Below, piece by piece: positions 1 through 10,079 of a stretch of DNA of 64,000 nucleotides. Numbering within the stretch: position 1 is the stretch's first letter; each line of letters begins with the position of its first letter. Both the position numbers and the translations under genes were made by a program. Origin of the DNA: Chara braunii (Eukaryota > Streptophyta > Charophyceae > Charales > Characeae); assembly GCA_003427395.1 (NCBI GenBank), contig BFEA01000010.1, forward strand, positions 1,979,398 to 2,043,397. The letters run 5' to 3'. The notes beneath the pieces are model-generated. The model was not told the DNA's origin, ran no database searches, and saw only the letters and a list, made by a program, of their open reading frames with translations.

Positions 1-2157
1 GGGATTGGCCCAGACCCAAGACCATCACTAAGTTGCGATTCTTCCTAGGACTTGCTAGCTACTATAGGAAGTTGTAAGGAACTTTTTCATTATAGTTGCG
101 TCTACGAGAAGGTTGCTAAAGAAAGAAAAACCTTGGTTATGGGACAAAGATTGCAAGTCAGCGTTCAAGAAACTCAAGCATGTACGAAGTCACTACCCTG
201 TCTTGAAAATTGTTGATCTGTCTCTACCTTTCATTGTCACGACTGATGCGAGTTGGTATGGGATTGGGGCAGTGCTACAACAAGATAATGGGAAAGGCTA
301 TAGACCCATAGAGTTCATGTCTAAGCACCTACCGTTAGAGAAAGTAGCTAACTTCACCTATGAAAGGGAGTTATATGACTTAGTTGAAGCATTGGACACT
401 AGGAAGCACTACTTGCTTGGAAGATACTTCACCGTTTACTCGGATCACTCGACCTTGAAGTGGATCAAAACACAACCCCGGTTGTCCGATAATTGGTAAG
501 ATGGTCTGCATTCATGTACACCTTTGATTTGAATTGAAAACCGTAAAAGAGAAGTTTAATGTTGTCGTTGATGCTTTGTCCAGATGTTATGATTTCTTTG
601 GCACTATTGTTACCTATCTAGACGTCGGGACTGAGTTGAAAGATCGGATTCGGCAAGGGTATGCAGGGGACCTTATTTGGAGTCCTATCATTCAAACCCT
701 ATAGAAAGTCATGAACTCTTTCCTAAATATCGCATGTCTGATGACATACTCTTTTTTATTGACAATACTAAAGAAATAATCCACATCCCTCGCGAAGAAG
801 AAATTGGAAGTTTGATTATCGGGGAATGTCGTGATGTTGAGGGTCACTTCGGGTTTAAGAAGACGTTTGCTAATGTACATGAGTTTTTTGAATGGCAAAG
901 AATGAAAGAAGATATACTAACCTATGTGAGAACTTATCATGTCTGTCCGAGAAACTAGACGTCTCATTAAAATACTTTGTCACTGCTCAGACCGCTCCCA
1001 ATTCCAAGTGAGCCAGGTGACTCCATCTCCATTGACTTCACGAGTCTCACCAAGAGTCGGAATGAGAATAGTGAGGTAATGGTGATTGTTGACAGGTTCT
1101 CCAAATATGCAATGTTCATTCCTTTACTATCTGAAGTTTGGACGGAACTCGTCATCCAGAAGTTTCAGATGCCATGGGTTTTCGAGTACGGATTTCCGAA
1201 AACCATCGTATCTGATAGGGATGTACGGTTCGCATGCCAACAATGGCAAAAGCTGATGGAAGGCTGCGACACCAAGTTGACCGTGTCATCAGGTTGACAC
1301 CTTGAAACCAATGGTCAAACTGCGATGATGAATCAGCTATGCCAACAACTTCTACACATGTATGTTCGGCCAGACCAGATTGATTGGGATGAGAACTTAG
1401 CTAAGATAGCTAGTGCATATAACAACAATGTTCACATTGTCACAGGTAGGACACCCAATGCACTGCATAAAGGTTGGCAGCCGCAACGCCCTATTGATGC
1501 TTTAACCAAATAACAAGTCGGACGACTACCCCTAATTACGAGAGAATTTGCAATTTTGTATGAATAAGATATTGCCATAATAAAGGAGAATATAAAGAAA
1601 GCCCAAGTCCAAATGATTGAACAAGCAAAACAAACATCGCCGACCAACTCAGTTTAAAGAAGGTGACTTGGTGTGGGTAAACTCCAACGGATTCTCCCTT
1701 GAAGAAGGATATCTCAGAAATTGTTGCCTGTCTATTATGGACCCTGGGAAGTTCTCAAGGTGATAGGGGACACAAATGAACTGTCATACCAAGTTGATGT
1801 ACCCCCACACCTAAAGACCTATCATGTCTTTCACGCATCCAAACTGCTACAGAGGGCCACGCTTTTCCTAACCGGCCATCCGTGTTTCCACCCTGTATAA
1901 ATGGAGGATACGAAGTCAAGAGAATACTAGAACATGGGTATTTCTCCATAGGTGGCAGAGAATACGAAGTTGAGAGAATACTGGAACATGGGTATTTTTC
2001 CACAGGTGGCAGAGGAAGACCTCAAAAGCAGTAGAAGGTAAAGTTCAAAACCAAACCTGAATCAGAATCCAGATGGTTTAGTAAAAAAGAACTTCTACCC
2101 ACTGCACCCAACATTATAGCAGCCTATGAACGAGGGTTAAAAGAAACCCATGCCTAA
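1..2157 (+). pseudogene. pol: G0: decayed gypsy pol 3' half (RNase H, integrase, C-terminal domain)
   Basis: The window opens inside pol, at the conserved FLGLASYYRK region after the reverse transcriptase (RT) core. RNase H follows at about 113-499 (TTDASWYGIGAVLQQD, then YEREL, then YSDHSTLKW). The integrase HHCC zinc region is at about 830-955 (GHFGFKKT, then CP in place of the last Cys pair), the integrase core at 977-1300 (IDFTSL, SDRDVRF, then NGQT with the catalytic Glu changed), and a chromodomain-like tail (ESRWFSKKELLPTAPNIIAAYE) ends at TAA 2155-2157. Many frameshifts and stops lie between these blocks, so it cannot be functional. It is closely related to the G1 pol on the other strand (MYVRP..IDWD..IASAYNN shared). 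The 5' part lies outside the window. Confidence 0.9.
1903..2004 (+). repeat. Two-copy tandem duplication in the G0 pol tail
   Basis: Two near-identical copies of about 50 bp (1903-1950 and 1951-2004) each encode a version of YEV.RILEHGYFS. This doubles the start of the chromodomain-like region just before GGRGRPQKQ. Related copies such as G2 have this block once, so the doubling is a local event in this copy. Confidence 0.75.
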
Positions 2158-2201
2158 AAGAATTTTTCTACGATGGAACTCGAAAATCGGGCAGGGTAGA
2201 A

Positions 2202-3313
2202 TGCAATAACTCAAGTTCAGAATGTGGATGGACGCGGGCCAGGGGCTGTAACTTGTGGTCAGAGGTCCGCACGAGAGGGCAAAAGTCAAGCCCAGGTCTC
2301 ATAAATGCCTGGACAAAAGGCCTCAAGCCAAGGGCTACCCTGGGCCTAGTCGAAACCGGCCTTCAGAGGCCCTACGGGCGACAGTTGACCTTGGGAAAGT
2401 CAACAGTCAACCCAAGTACGGGAGACCAGGCCCAAGAATCAAAGTCAACCCGCTGGTCAGCCACATCCATCGATCAGATGGAGATCTTTGGTTGCCTGCA
2501 GGTATCCAGAAGAATCCGGTCCAAGTGGGACACGTGGGAAAAATCTGCAAGTGTACATCATCCAGGCCATTGGCTTCAGATTGATCTCGGTCATCGACCC
2601 GAGGAGACGAGAGGCCGGTCAATGTGAGTCAACAGTATAAGTTGACCCAGTCCCTGCTTGGAGAGCATTCAGTCTTGTGCATTTTTCTTGGCGCTGGCTT
2701 GATGCTGGTGCGATGACGCAAGGCTGTTGGAGCTTTATGCTGGCGCCAGATAGTGAGTACAGGTGTCAGCCTTAGAGGGTGATTATCCTGACGTGGCCAT
2801 AGCCACGTTGAGTTCGATGTTGATGGGAGCGTAGGCGAGGAGGAGGAGGATCCGTACGGTGAGATTGGCATGAGTGATGCGGAGAAGCTTACCTGGACGT
2901 ACCTTTGACGACACGTGTGCTTTGCTGCTCGTCTCCAAGAGGAAGATCTGCGCCATCCTCCTTGGCTGCTGCTGACGTGGCGAGGATGGGCGCTCATCTG
3001 TGACCTGTCTGATGTATATGTCAGAGATCGTCAGGGGAGAACTGTATTGCCGACATGGCGATTGGGGGACGAAATGGCCGAAGAGGAAGGGGGCTTGAGA
3101 GGGAATTCTGCTTCATTGATTCTTGTGGAAACTCTCCTCCCCCTCCTCTCAGTCTCTTCTCCCTCTCTCCTCATTCTCTTCTCTGAGTTCAAGACCTTGG
3201 GAGACTACATGTATGACGAGCATGGTTACATGAACGATTTTTGGAGACATTGATACTGCGTTTTGTCAGACTTGTATTTTGATATTCAGGAACTTCTCAA
3301 TGGACTGGGTACA
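2202..3313 (+). repeat. 3' LTR of G0
   Basis: A purine-rich tract (2189-2201) follows the pol stop and is followed at once by TGCAATAAC, the same LTR start seen in G1 (TGCAATAAC and TGCCATAAC on its strand). The right end, ACTGGGTACA at 3304-3313, corresponds to the G1 LTR end CTGGGTTCATTACA, so this 1.1-kb segment runs from TG to CA. Middle parts (GTTGACC-rich stretches, gccacgt-type motifs) resemble the G1 LTR but are strongly diverged. The reading frames inside it are chance frames. Confidence 0.75.
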
Positions 3314-3957
3314 TTGCTCTCCCATTGTGTAGGGCTACTAAATGCATAAGACTGAGCATCACTAACGGAACAGATAGAATATAAGGTGCTCGCCTGCTGA
3401 AAAGCAAACAGGTGTGTAGTACTGTGCACACATTACAAGCTCAAGTACAGAGGCATGGTGAACCTTGCACCTCGCAGAAAACAGCAGTGGAACGGCCATT
3501 TTCATCAAAACATTACATTCGTTTAGAATATCAATATAACTTGATAGAAGAGACTGTTTCAGCTTCCGATGTACTCATCTGGGTGTAAAAGGGGTTGTTC
3601 TGGTGACAGTCTAAAATGCACACATGCTAAGTGGATAAAGTGACAGAGAAACAGTCTGTCGCAGTCGGAGTAGTGCTCAGCGAATGTGCACCACATTAAG
3701 ATTTTTGTTTTTCCATCAGAAAAGAAAATTTGCACGAGTTGTACTCATTTAAAGATTGCAACGCTCCCAATATTATTTGGCCTGTGTTTGGAACTTTACC
3801 ATCAAAGAAGGGGGTACAACCAAAAACAGGCCCATCCTTCCCAGATATAGAAGTAACTGCATAAACATGGTAGGCAAGGACTTCAAAATCAAAAACACCA
3901 AACCAACGGAGTGATGCCTGGCATAGATGGGTTGACTTTGAGATAACGAGCACTCTG
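3314..3957. other. Unassigned flank of G0
   Basis: I see no gene, RNA or clear repeat here. Two overlapping minus-strand frames (3696-3953 and part of 3773-4087) have no recognisable domain, and the second runs into the U6 copy. Confidence 0.5.
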
Positions 3958-3966
3958 CCAAGGTGC

Positions 3967-4083
3967 TTTTTTTTTTTGTTTTGTTTTGGACCATTTCTCG
4001 ATTTATATCATCCTTGTGCAGGGGCCATGCTACTCTTCTCTGTATTGTCCAATTTTGACGGATGTGCCGACGGGCCACGCCTC
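3967..4083 (-). pseudogene. U6: U6 snRNA retropseudogene
   Basis: Read on the minus strand, about 4078-3984 follows U6 spliceosomal RNA: CACATCCG, AAAATTGGA, the ATACAGAGA box, an AGC triad (GTAGCATGG), CCCCTGCACAAGGATGA, then AAATCGAGAAATGGTCC. Compared with plant U6 as I recall it, it has changes such as GCAC for GCGC and a deletion where GACACGCACAAATCG is expected. Instead of a pol III T-run the 3' end runs into an A-rich tail (3967-3983 on this strand). The unit is flanked by a 10-bp direct repeat, CCAAGGTGCT, at 3958-3967 and 4084-4093. A-tail plus target-site duplication means it was copied by a LINE, so it is a processed pseudogene rather than an active U6 gene. Confidence 0.9.
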
Positions 4084-4093
4084 CCAAGGTGCT

Positions 4094-4270
4094 GATCCCT
4101 GTAGATTGTCATCTTTTGGAATCCCTGCTACTGAAGCACAGAACCCAGCATGCAATAACGGGAGTGAATGCGGCATTTTACCCACATGCAGCTATTGATG
4201 ATATATTTCCCATATGCCACCCCACGGTTCTCTCATACAACAAGCACACCTATTCTGTAGGAAACGTAAC
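4094..4270. other. Unassigned stretch before the L LTR
   Basis: Nothing recognisable. The last bases, GTAAC at 4266-4270, would be the left side of any 5-bp target duplication for the L element, but the right side was not found. Confidence 0.4.
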
Positions 4271-4729
4271 TGAGAGGAATGAGCCCTCGCAGTGGCTTTT
4301 GTGGCCGCAGCACCCGACAGATAAAAGGGCCCCCAGCAAGCCGCGTGCCCGCCCTAAGTGAAGGCGGGCCTGAAATTTCGACATGAGGCGTTTTTTATCA
4401 TTTCTGCATGGTGGGGCGCCAGACAGTTTCCACGCGCCAGTTGGTTACGAGGCCACACTAGTGTGAGCACAACATTTCAAGTCTCTGGGCTCTTCCAAGC
4501 TGCGACGCGGCCAGAGGCCTTTCAAATGGGAAGGCAGCGTGTGACGCTGGCCATGTTCCACAGTTGGGCTGCTTAACTGTTGCGGGCCCAGGCCACTATC
4601 TGCACTGGCCCTGGGCGCAGACACTTTGGCCCGACGCCAGGCTACTGGGCACATGCTCGCCAGGCCAACGGACATTCTGCACTGTGAACTTTGTGCGGCA
4701 GCGCTGCTGCTTCATAGCTCTGAGAGGCC
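4271..4729 (+). repeat. L-family 5' LTR, piece 1 of 3
   Basis: This matches, in inverse orientation, the L LTR at 47625-48631. It begins TGAGAGGAATGAGCC (TACGAGGAATGAGCC in the other copy, where a purine tract precedes it). Homology stops exactly at 4729, where G1 begins, and resumes at 22263 with ggccactaggcagtcgggca (ggccgctacgcagtcgggca in the other copy). The LTR was therefore split by the G1 insertion. Confidence 0.85.
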
Positions 4730-5751
4730 TGTAATGAACCCAGTCTGGAGGAAACTCATCAAGTGTCGAAATACAAGATAACTCAACGCTGATAAATGTT
4801 CTCAATAAGCGTGAAATGTGATCTGTGATACAATGTCTCGTAACCAGAGGACGAAGGAGTAGAGGAGGAGGTTAGACTTAGAAGGTGGAAGAGAAAGTAT
4901 CCATCTATGTCCACGTAGATAGAAAACCCTCAATCCCCACTCCTTCTTCGGGCATCTCCGCCCCTCCACGTCCTCAAACAGTGTCCCAGAAACGAGCCTG
5001 ACGAGATCTGATCACAACGAAGTGCCACGTAGGCATGGTTCTCCCATGAAGACATCTCTGCAGCGCATAGTGTCGACAGCAAGAACTGGTAAGTCCCCTC
5101 CCTCTCTCAATCAATCCCACAGATCCCGATCTCCCTCCTTGTCACATCTCAATCAGTGTTGAAGACAGCGTGGCATGCGCCACGTCAGCAATGTAGAAGA
5201 CAGTGTGGCAAATGCCATGTCAGCAAGCATGAAGACAGCTGGCGCTAGGAGCAGAGAGGCGCCAGCACGTGAATGCAGCAGTCTCGCATCGTCGTCGCAC
5301 AATGCCAGCACAGAGTCAGCGTCAAGCAAGCGTCTAGCCAGCGTCAAGTCAGCAAGGCAAGACTGAATGTCGACTCCCAGTGGCTGGGTCAATAAGTAGT
5401 ATTGACGACATTGACCAGCCTCTGGTCTCTCACCCACGAAGGCTCATATTGACTCACAGCGGACGGCCTGGATCTCATACAGTTGCAGACTTCCTCTTGG
5501 ACCGAATGATGTTTGGATACCTGAGTACAACAGTGTGTGTATTTGATCGGTGGCCTGGACTGGGTCCGTGGAGACTTTGACTCGTGGGCCTCAATATTTC
5601 GATAGGCAGTTGACTTCGGTCAACTGTCAGGCGTAGGGCCTCTGAAGCCACATTTAAGGGGTTTGGTGCCCTTAGTAGGACGTAGGGCCTGAGAGCAATG
5701 TTGTGGCTTGCGGATGGCCCTTAGACGACGACATACGAGCAGGTTATGGCA
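4730..5751 (-). repeat. 3' LTR of G1
   Basis: This is a near copy of 21211-22262 in the same orientation. On the plus strand it starts TGTAATGAACCCAGTC and ends GGTTATGGCA, giving TG to CA termini on either strand. The purine-rich tract GGGCCGGTGGGAA (minus strand, next to 5752) precedes it, as expected for a 3' LTR. It holds several gccacgtcagc-type motifs. Its frames on both strands are chance frames. Confidence 0.88.
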
Positions 5752-5756
5752 TTCCC

Positions 5757-6262
5757 ACCGGCCCAATTTTCGAGTTCCATCGCAGAAATACTTAATTTTC
5801 TCCTCATATGCATAAACAATATTAGGAGAAGTAGGCAAAAGTTTTTTCTTGCTGAACCATCTAGCTTCATATGGAGGTTGAGACTTACTTTACCTTGAAC
5901 TGCTTTTGTGGTCTTCCTCTGCCACATGTAGAAAGGTATCCATGTTCACGTATCTTCTCAACTTCATAGGCACCATCCATTGAAGGAGAAACATAGATGG
6001 CCTGTTCGGAAAATCGTGTCCCATCTTTCCAGAAATCTTTCTTATAAATGCCACTCTCTTATTACTTATCTATGGAGTGATATATGGCAGTAGTTTAGAC
6101 ACGTGAAAAACAGGATAGGTCTTGAGGTGTAGGGGTACATTTATTTTGTAGGAGGGTCCATCAGTATCCCCTATCACCTTGAGAACTTCTCGGGGTCCAT
6201 AGTGGACAGGTAGCAACTTCGATGATACATTTTCTTCCAAGGAAAATTCTTTAGACTTTACC
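5757..6262 (-). pseudogene. pol: G1 pol C-terminal tail
   Basis: Minus-strand frames encode the region after the integrase core: KSKEFSLEENVSSKLLP, GPREVLKVIGDTDGPSYKI, HLKTYPVFHVSKLLP, then a chromodomain-like piece ending PNIVYAYEEK. The reading frame breaks several times, and the normal stop is replaced by a run into the LTR (CDGTRKLGRWECHN). The upstream part continues at 7393, beyond the inserted TIR element. The equivalent G0 and G2 sequences are uninterrupted here. Confidence 0.8.
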
Positions 6263-6270
6263 AGAGAAGA

Positions 6271-7384
6271 CTATGTAACCGGTTGAACGCGCCGAACGCG
6301 CGTTCACGTTCAAACGCGCGCGTTCATACCCCCAGGGGCCGCGTTCAATCACGTTCAAACGCGCTACTCGCGAAGGAACGCAAAAAAAATGAACGCGACC
6401 CCTGGGGGTCGGCGCGCGTGCCGAGTACTACGGGCATGCAAAAAATGAAGTAAAGAAAAAAAACACGAAATACCCCTTCCAAACATATACACACGCCCAG
6501 CAACACACACAGATGTTTACACACGCAGATATCTGCATTCCTTTTCTTTTTTCTCACGGCCCATGCGGCCTATCTGAAGGGTCCTCACAGCCATGTGGCG
6601 CGGACCCCCCCACCGATATGAAGGCAGGCAGTGAATATGAAGTGAAGCACGAGCTGGCCGAATATATACCCAATTTTCGAATTCAGGTCTGTGTTTCAGC
6701 AGTTATGGGTTCCACACGTAGCTGGGTCTTGGTCTCAGCACGTGATTCTCAGGGTGGCCCTAAGGGCCTGTACTCACCACAGGCACAAAAGACAAAACAT
6801 ATGGCGGCGTATTATTCCATGTTCTGCACAAGATTCATTCTAGTTTTGCACATTTGGTGAGTAGTGCAGCCAAGCCCTGAGAATCACGTGCTGAGACCAA
6901 GACCCAGCTACGTGTGGAACCCATAACCGCTGAAACACAGACCTGAATTCGAAAATTGAGTATATATTCGGCCATCTCGTGCAATTCTTCATATTCACTA
7001 CCTGCTTTCATTTTGGTGGGGGCGTGGCTGAGACGACCCTGCAGATAGCCTGCATGGGCCGTCTGAGCGGTGATAGGGAGATTTCCCCACCGCCTCGAAA
7101 AAAAAAAAAAAAGGACCCTTCACACCCACCCACACACACACACGTTCACTCACACGCAGACACACGCATCGGCCTACAGCCCCCCCAAGCACCGCCGCCA
7201 TTCCCCACACTGCCCACAGCCCCCCCAAGCACCGCCGCCGTTCCCCACACTGTCAAAGGCCCCCCCCACCCCACACAACCCCCTGCGCAAACGCGTCAAA
7301 CGCGTTCACGCGCGTTCAGTGAACGCGCGTTCACTGCATTCAAAACTCGAACGCAAAACGCGCATTCAATGAACGCGCGGTAAC
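6271..7384. mobile_element. TIR DNA element with GAACGCG-rich ends (hAT-like)
   Basis: It interrupts the G1 pol tail between sequences that are contiguous in G0. The left end reads CTATGTAACCGGTTGAACGCG and the right end, inverted, GTTACCGCGCGTTCA. Both ends are packed with GAACGCG/CGCGTTC words. The flanks AGAGAAGA (6263-6270) and AGAGAGAA (7385-7392) look like a diverged 8-bp target duplication, which would fit the hAT superfamily. No transposase frame is visible, so it is non-autonomous. The inside is a long fold-back. Confidence 0.65.
6557..7075. repeat. Long inverted repeat (fold-back) inside the TIR element
   Basis: The left arm (about 6557-6770) and right arm (about 6862-7075) are reverse complements over roughly 200 bp. 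A stretch of about 50 bp around TGGGTCTTGGTCTCAGCACG (from about 6722) and its complement (from about 6880) is almost perfect. The loop holds a match to the roughly 120-bp unit tandemly repeated at 22997-23385. It would form a long hairpin if transcribed. Frames here are non-coding shadows. Confidence 0.8.
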
Positions 7385-7392
7385 AGAGAGAA

Positions 7393-10079
7393 AAAATCTC
7401 CTTCTTTGGTCGACGATGTTTGTTAGCCTGTTTAATCATTTGTAGTTGGGCTTTCTAAATATTTTCCTTGACCTTGCTTATATCTTCTTCATATAGAATT
7501 GCAAACTCTTGTGTTCTTGGGGGTAGTCGTTGGACTCGGTTCCGGGTCAGTGCATCAATGGGACGTTGCAGCCTCCATCCTTTGTGAAGTGCGTTGGGTA
7601 TTCTTCCAGTTACAGTGTGAACACTGTTATTGTATGCACTTGCAATCTTAGGCGTGTTCTTATCCCAATCGATGCGATATGGCCTTACATACATGCGCAG
7701 AAGTTGTTGGCACGATCAGTTCATTTGTTTAGTTTGTCCATTCGTTTCAGGATGTCTTCCTGGCGACATGGTCAATCGGGTGTCGTATGCCTCCATCAAC
7801 TTTTGCCACTGTTGATCAGTGAACCGTATATCTCGATCAGAGACAATGGTTTTTGAAAATCCATATTCTGAAACCCATCACATCTGGAACTTTTGGATGA
7901 CGAGTTTTATTCTTGCTTCGACAGGTAGAGGAATGAACATAGCATATTTAGAGAATCGATCAACAATGACCATTACTTGACTGTTGTCATTCGACTCTTA
8001 GTGAGGCTCATGAAGTCAATCGAGATAGACTCACCTGACTCACTTGGAATAGGTAGTGGTCTCAATAGTCCCAGTGGATTCTCATGCGAGGGCGTATTCC
8101 TCTGGCAAACAAAACAAGTTCGCACATAGGTTAACACATTTTCATTCATTCCTTTCCATTCAAAGCGTTCTCTAACATTAACATACGTCTTCTTGAATTG
8201 GAAGTGTCCTTCGGTGTCATGACATTCCCAATAAGCATACTCTGATTTGTTCTTTATGTGGAATGCATAGTCGTTCTTCGGCTTTATCAATGAAGAAAAG
8301 TAAGCCATCAGACATTCGATACTCAAAGAATAGTTCATGGTTGCTCTGTAGAATCTCAATTATAGGACTCCCAATCGGATCGTCACTGTAACCCTTACGA
8401 ATATGACATTTCAAGTCATTCTCTATATCGAGGTAAGAGACAATAGCTCCAAAGAAATCAGATCTTCTGGACAAAACGTCTGCAAGAACATAAGACTTTT
8501 ATTTAATGTTTTCAACTTGAAGTCGAACGTATCAATGAATGCAGACCATCTAACTAACTGGTCGGAGAGTCGGGGTTGAGTTTTTATCCACTTCAAAGTA
8601 GAGTGGTTTGAGTACACAGTGAAGCGTTTCCCGAGCAAGTAGTGTTTCCATGTGTCCAGAGTTGTGACTAAAGCATACAATTCTCTTTCGTAGGTGGAGT
8701 TAGCTACCTTATCTAACGGAAGGCTTGGACATGACTACGAACTGATCCAACCATTGATGAAACAGTTCATTCATAGATCTTTGGAAAATAGCAGGTGCAT
8801 TGGTCAATCCGAAGGGCATAGCCACGAACTCGTAGTGACCATACCTAGTTCGGAAGACAATCTTATGTTGATCTTCAGGTGCCACCTCGATCTGGTGGTA
8901 TCCTGACTTGAGATGAATCTTACCGAAGTACTTGCAACCTTGCAACTGATCCAACAAATCATCAATGTGAGGAAGAGGTTCCGTGTTCTTAACAGTGACA
9001 TAATTCAACCCACGATAGTCAGTACAAAGTCTAAGTTCTCCTTCCTTTTTTAGCACGAACAAGACAAGAGCACCGTAAGGAGAGAAACTTGGTCGAATCC
9101 ATCTTTTCTCTGTAAGTTTTTGCAGTTGTTTCTTCAATTCTTCTAGTTCCCTAAGAGACATCCAATAGATGGGTCCTTTGGGGATCTTACTTCCAGGAAT
9201 GATCTCGATGGTGTGCTTAATAGCACGTTCAGTTATCCCCGTCGATTCAGTCTACAAGTCCTCAAAGCCAGTTAGAAGTTTTTCTATAGAAGGAGGATAG
9301 GGCGAAGAACACTCATCAACTTGCTTTGCGAGTACCATCATTACGTTCTGTGCCAACTTCTTCTTCGTGACCATACTCCGAAAAGCAGGAAGACTCATAC
9401 AACAGAAAGACAGTGATGAGTCAAAATTGGACTTGTGAAACAATTCAATTGCTTTCAGGTTTGAATTCTTATCCTTTAGGTTAACAATAATTTCTTTGAA
9501 CTTCATTTTTGGGTTGGCTTCCTCGTGCCAATCCATTCCCAGAATTAAATCAAAGGTTAAATTCTTCTCCACGAGGAAGGTTACTTCATGCATTTGTTTC
9601 CTCTCCTTTGTTCAAAAATAACACCTAACACGACTGACATATTGAGAGACAGTAATCGTGTCCTTATCCGCAAGCATAGACGTGATAGGTCGAGGTAGGT
9701 CCTCCACACGCATTCTGAGATGCAATTTCTTAATTGCCTTTTTCGAGATGTAGGACCTCGTTGACCCTAGATCTAACAAAGCACCTACTCGCGTACGTGC
9801 AATCTCAATGTCAACAATCATTAACTCACCCTTAGACTTCACTTTCCTAGTCCACAAACTTCTTAAGGCAATCAATTTATTCCTAAGTTCGTCAAGGGTA
9901 TCGCCCGGAGAGACAGGACACAAAACAATATCAGGGTGTTCTGAGCGAAAGGTCGAAGAAGAGTCATACTCTGCCATGTGAGTCGGGGTGTTGAAAGGGG
10001 TTATTTGCGCCTCACCTTCAACTGGACCCTCCAACTGAGTAGAAGCAAATGTTACTCCTACTGGCTGCTCCCTTTTGGG
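7393..10079 (-). pseudogene. pol: G1 pol (protease, RT, RNase H, integrase)
   Basis: Read right to left. Protease at about 10034-9612 has LLDLGSTRSYIS (the usual D-S/T-G-A is D-L-G-S, so probably inactive). RT is at 9161-8722 ([24 protein letters not shown]). RNase H is at 8700-8500 (YTVYSNHSTLKW-like), the zinc region at 8230-8080 (DTEGHFQFKKT, CFVCQRN), the core around 8060-7850, and MYVRPYRIDWD at 7694. At about 8722 the RT jumps from FVV directly into the MSK of RNase H. The YLDD catalytic box, the RT thumb and the first half of RNase H are therefore deleted. There are also several stops. The pol frame continues upstream as the -1 frame of gag. Confidence 0.88.
10038..10079 (-). promoter_or_regulatory. 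Candidate -1 frameshift signal at the G1 gag/pol junction
   Basis: On the minus strand the heptamer CCCAAAA (10079-10073) is in gag phase (C CCA AAA). It is followed by exactly 12 nt and the gag stop TAG (10060-10058). Slipping back one base enters the protease frame (PKREQPVGV). A hairpin AGTAGGAG [9-nt loop] CTTCTACT (10062-10038) begins 10 nt after the heptamer and contains the stop. The same layout is found in G5. Confidence 0.7.

Noticed and set aside
3967-3977. Pol III terminator T-run for a plus-strand small RNA
   Set aside because: It is the A-tail of the minus-strand U6 retropseudogene seen from the other strand.
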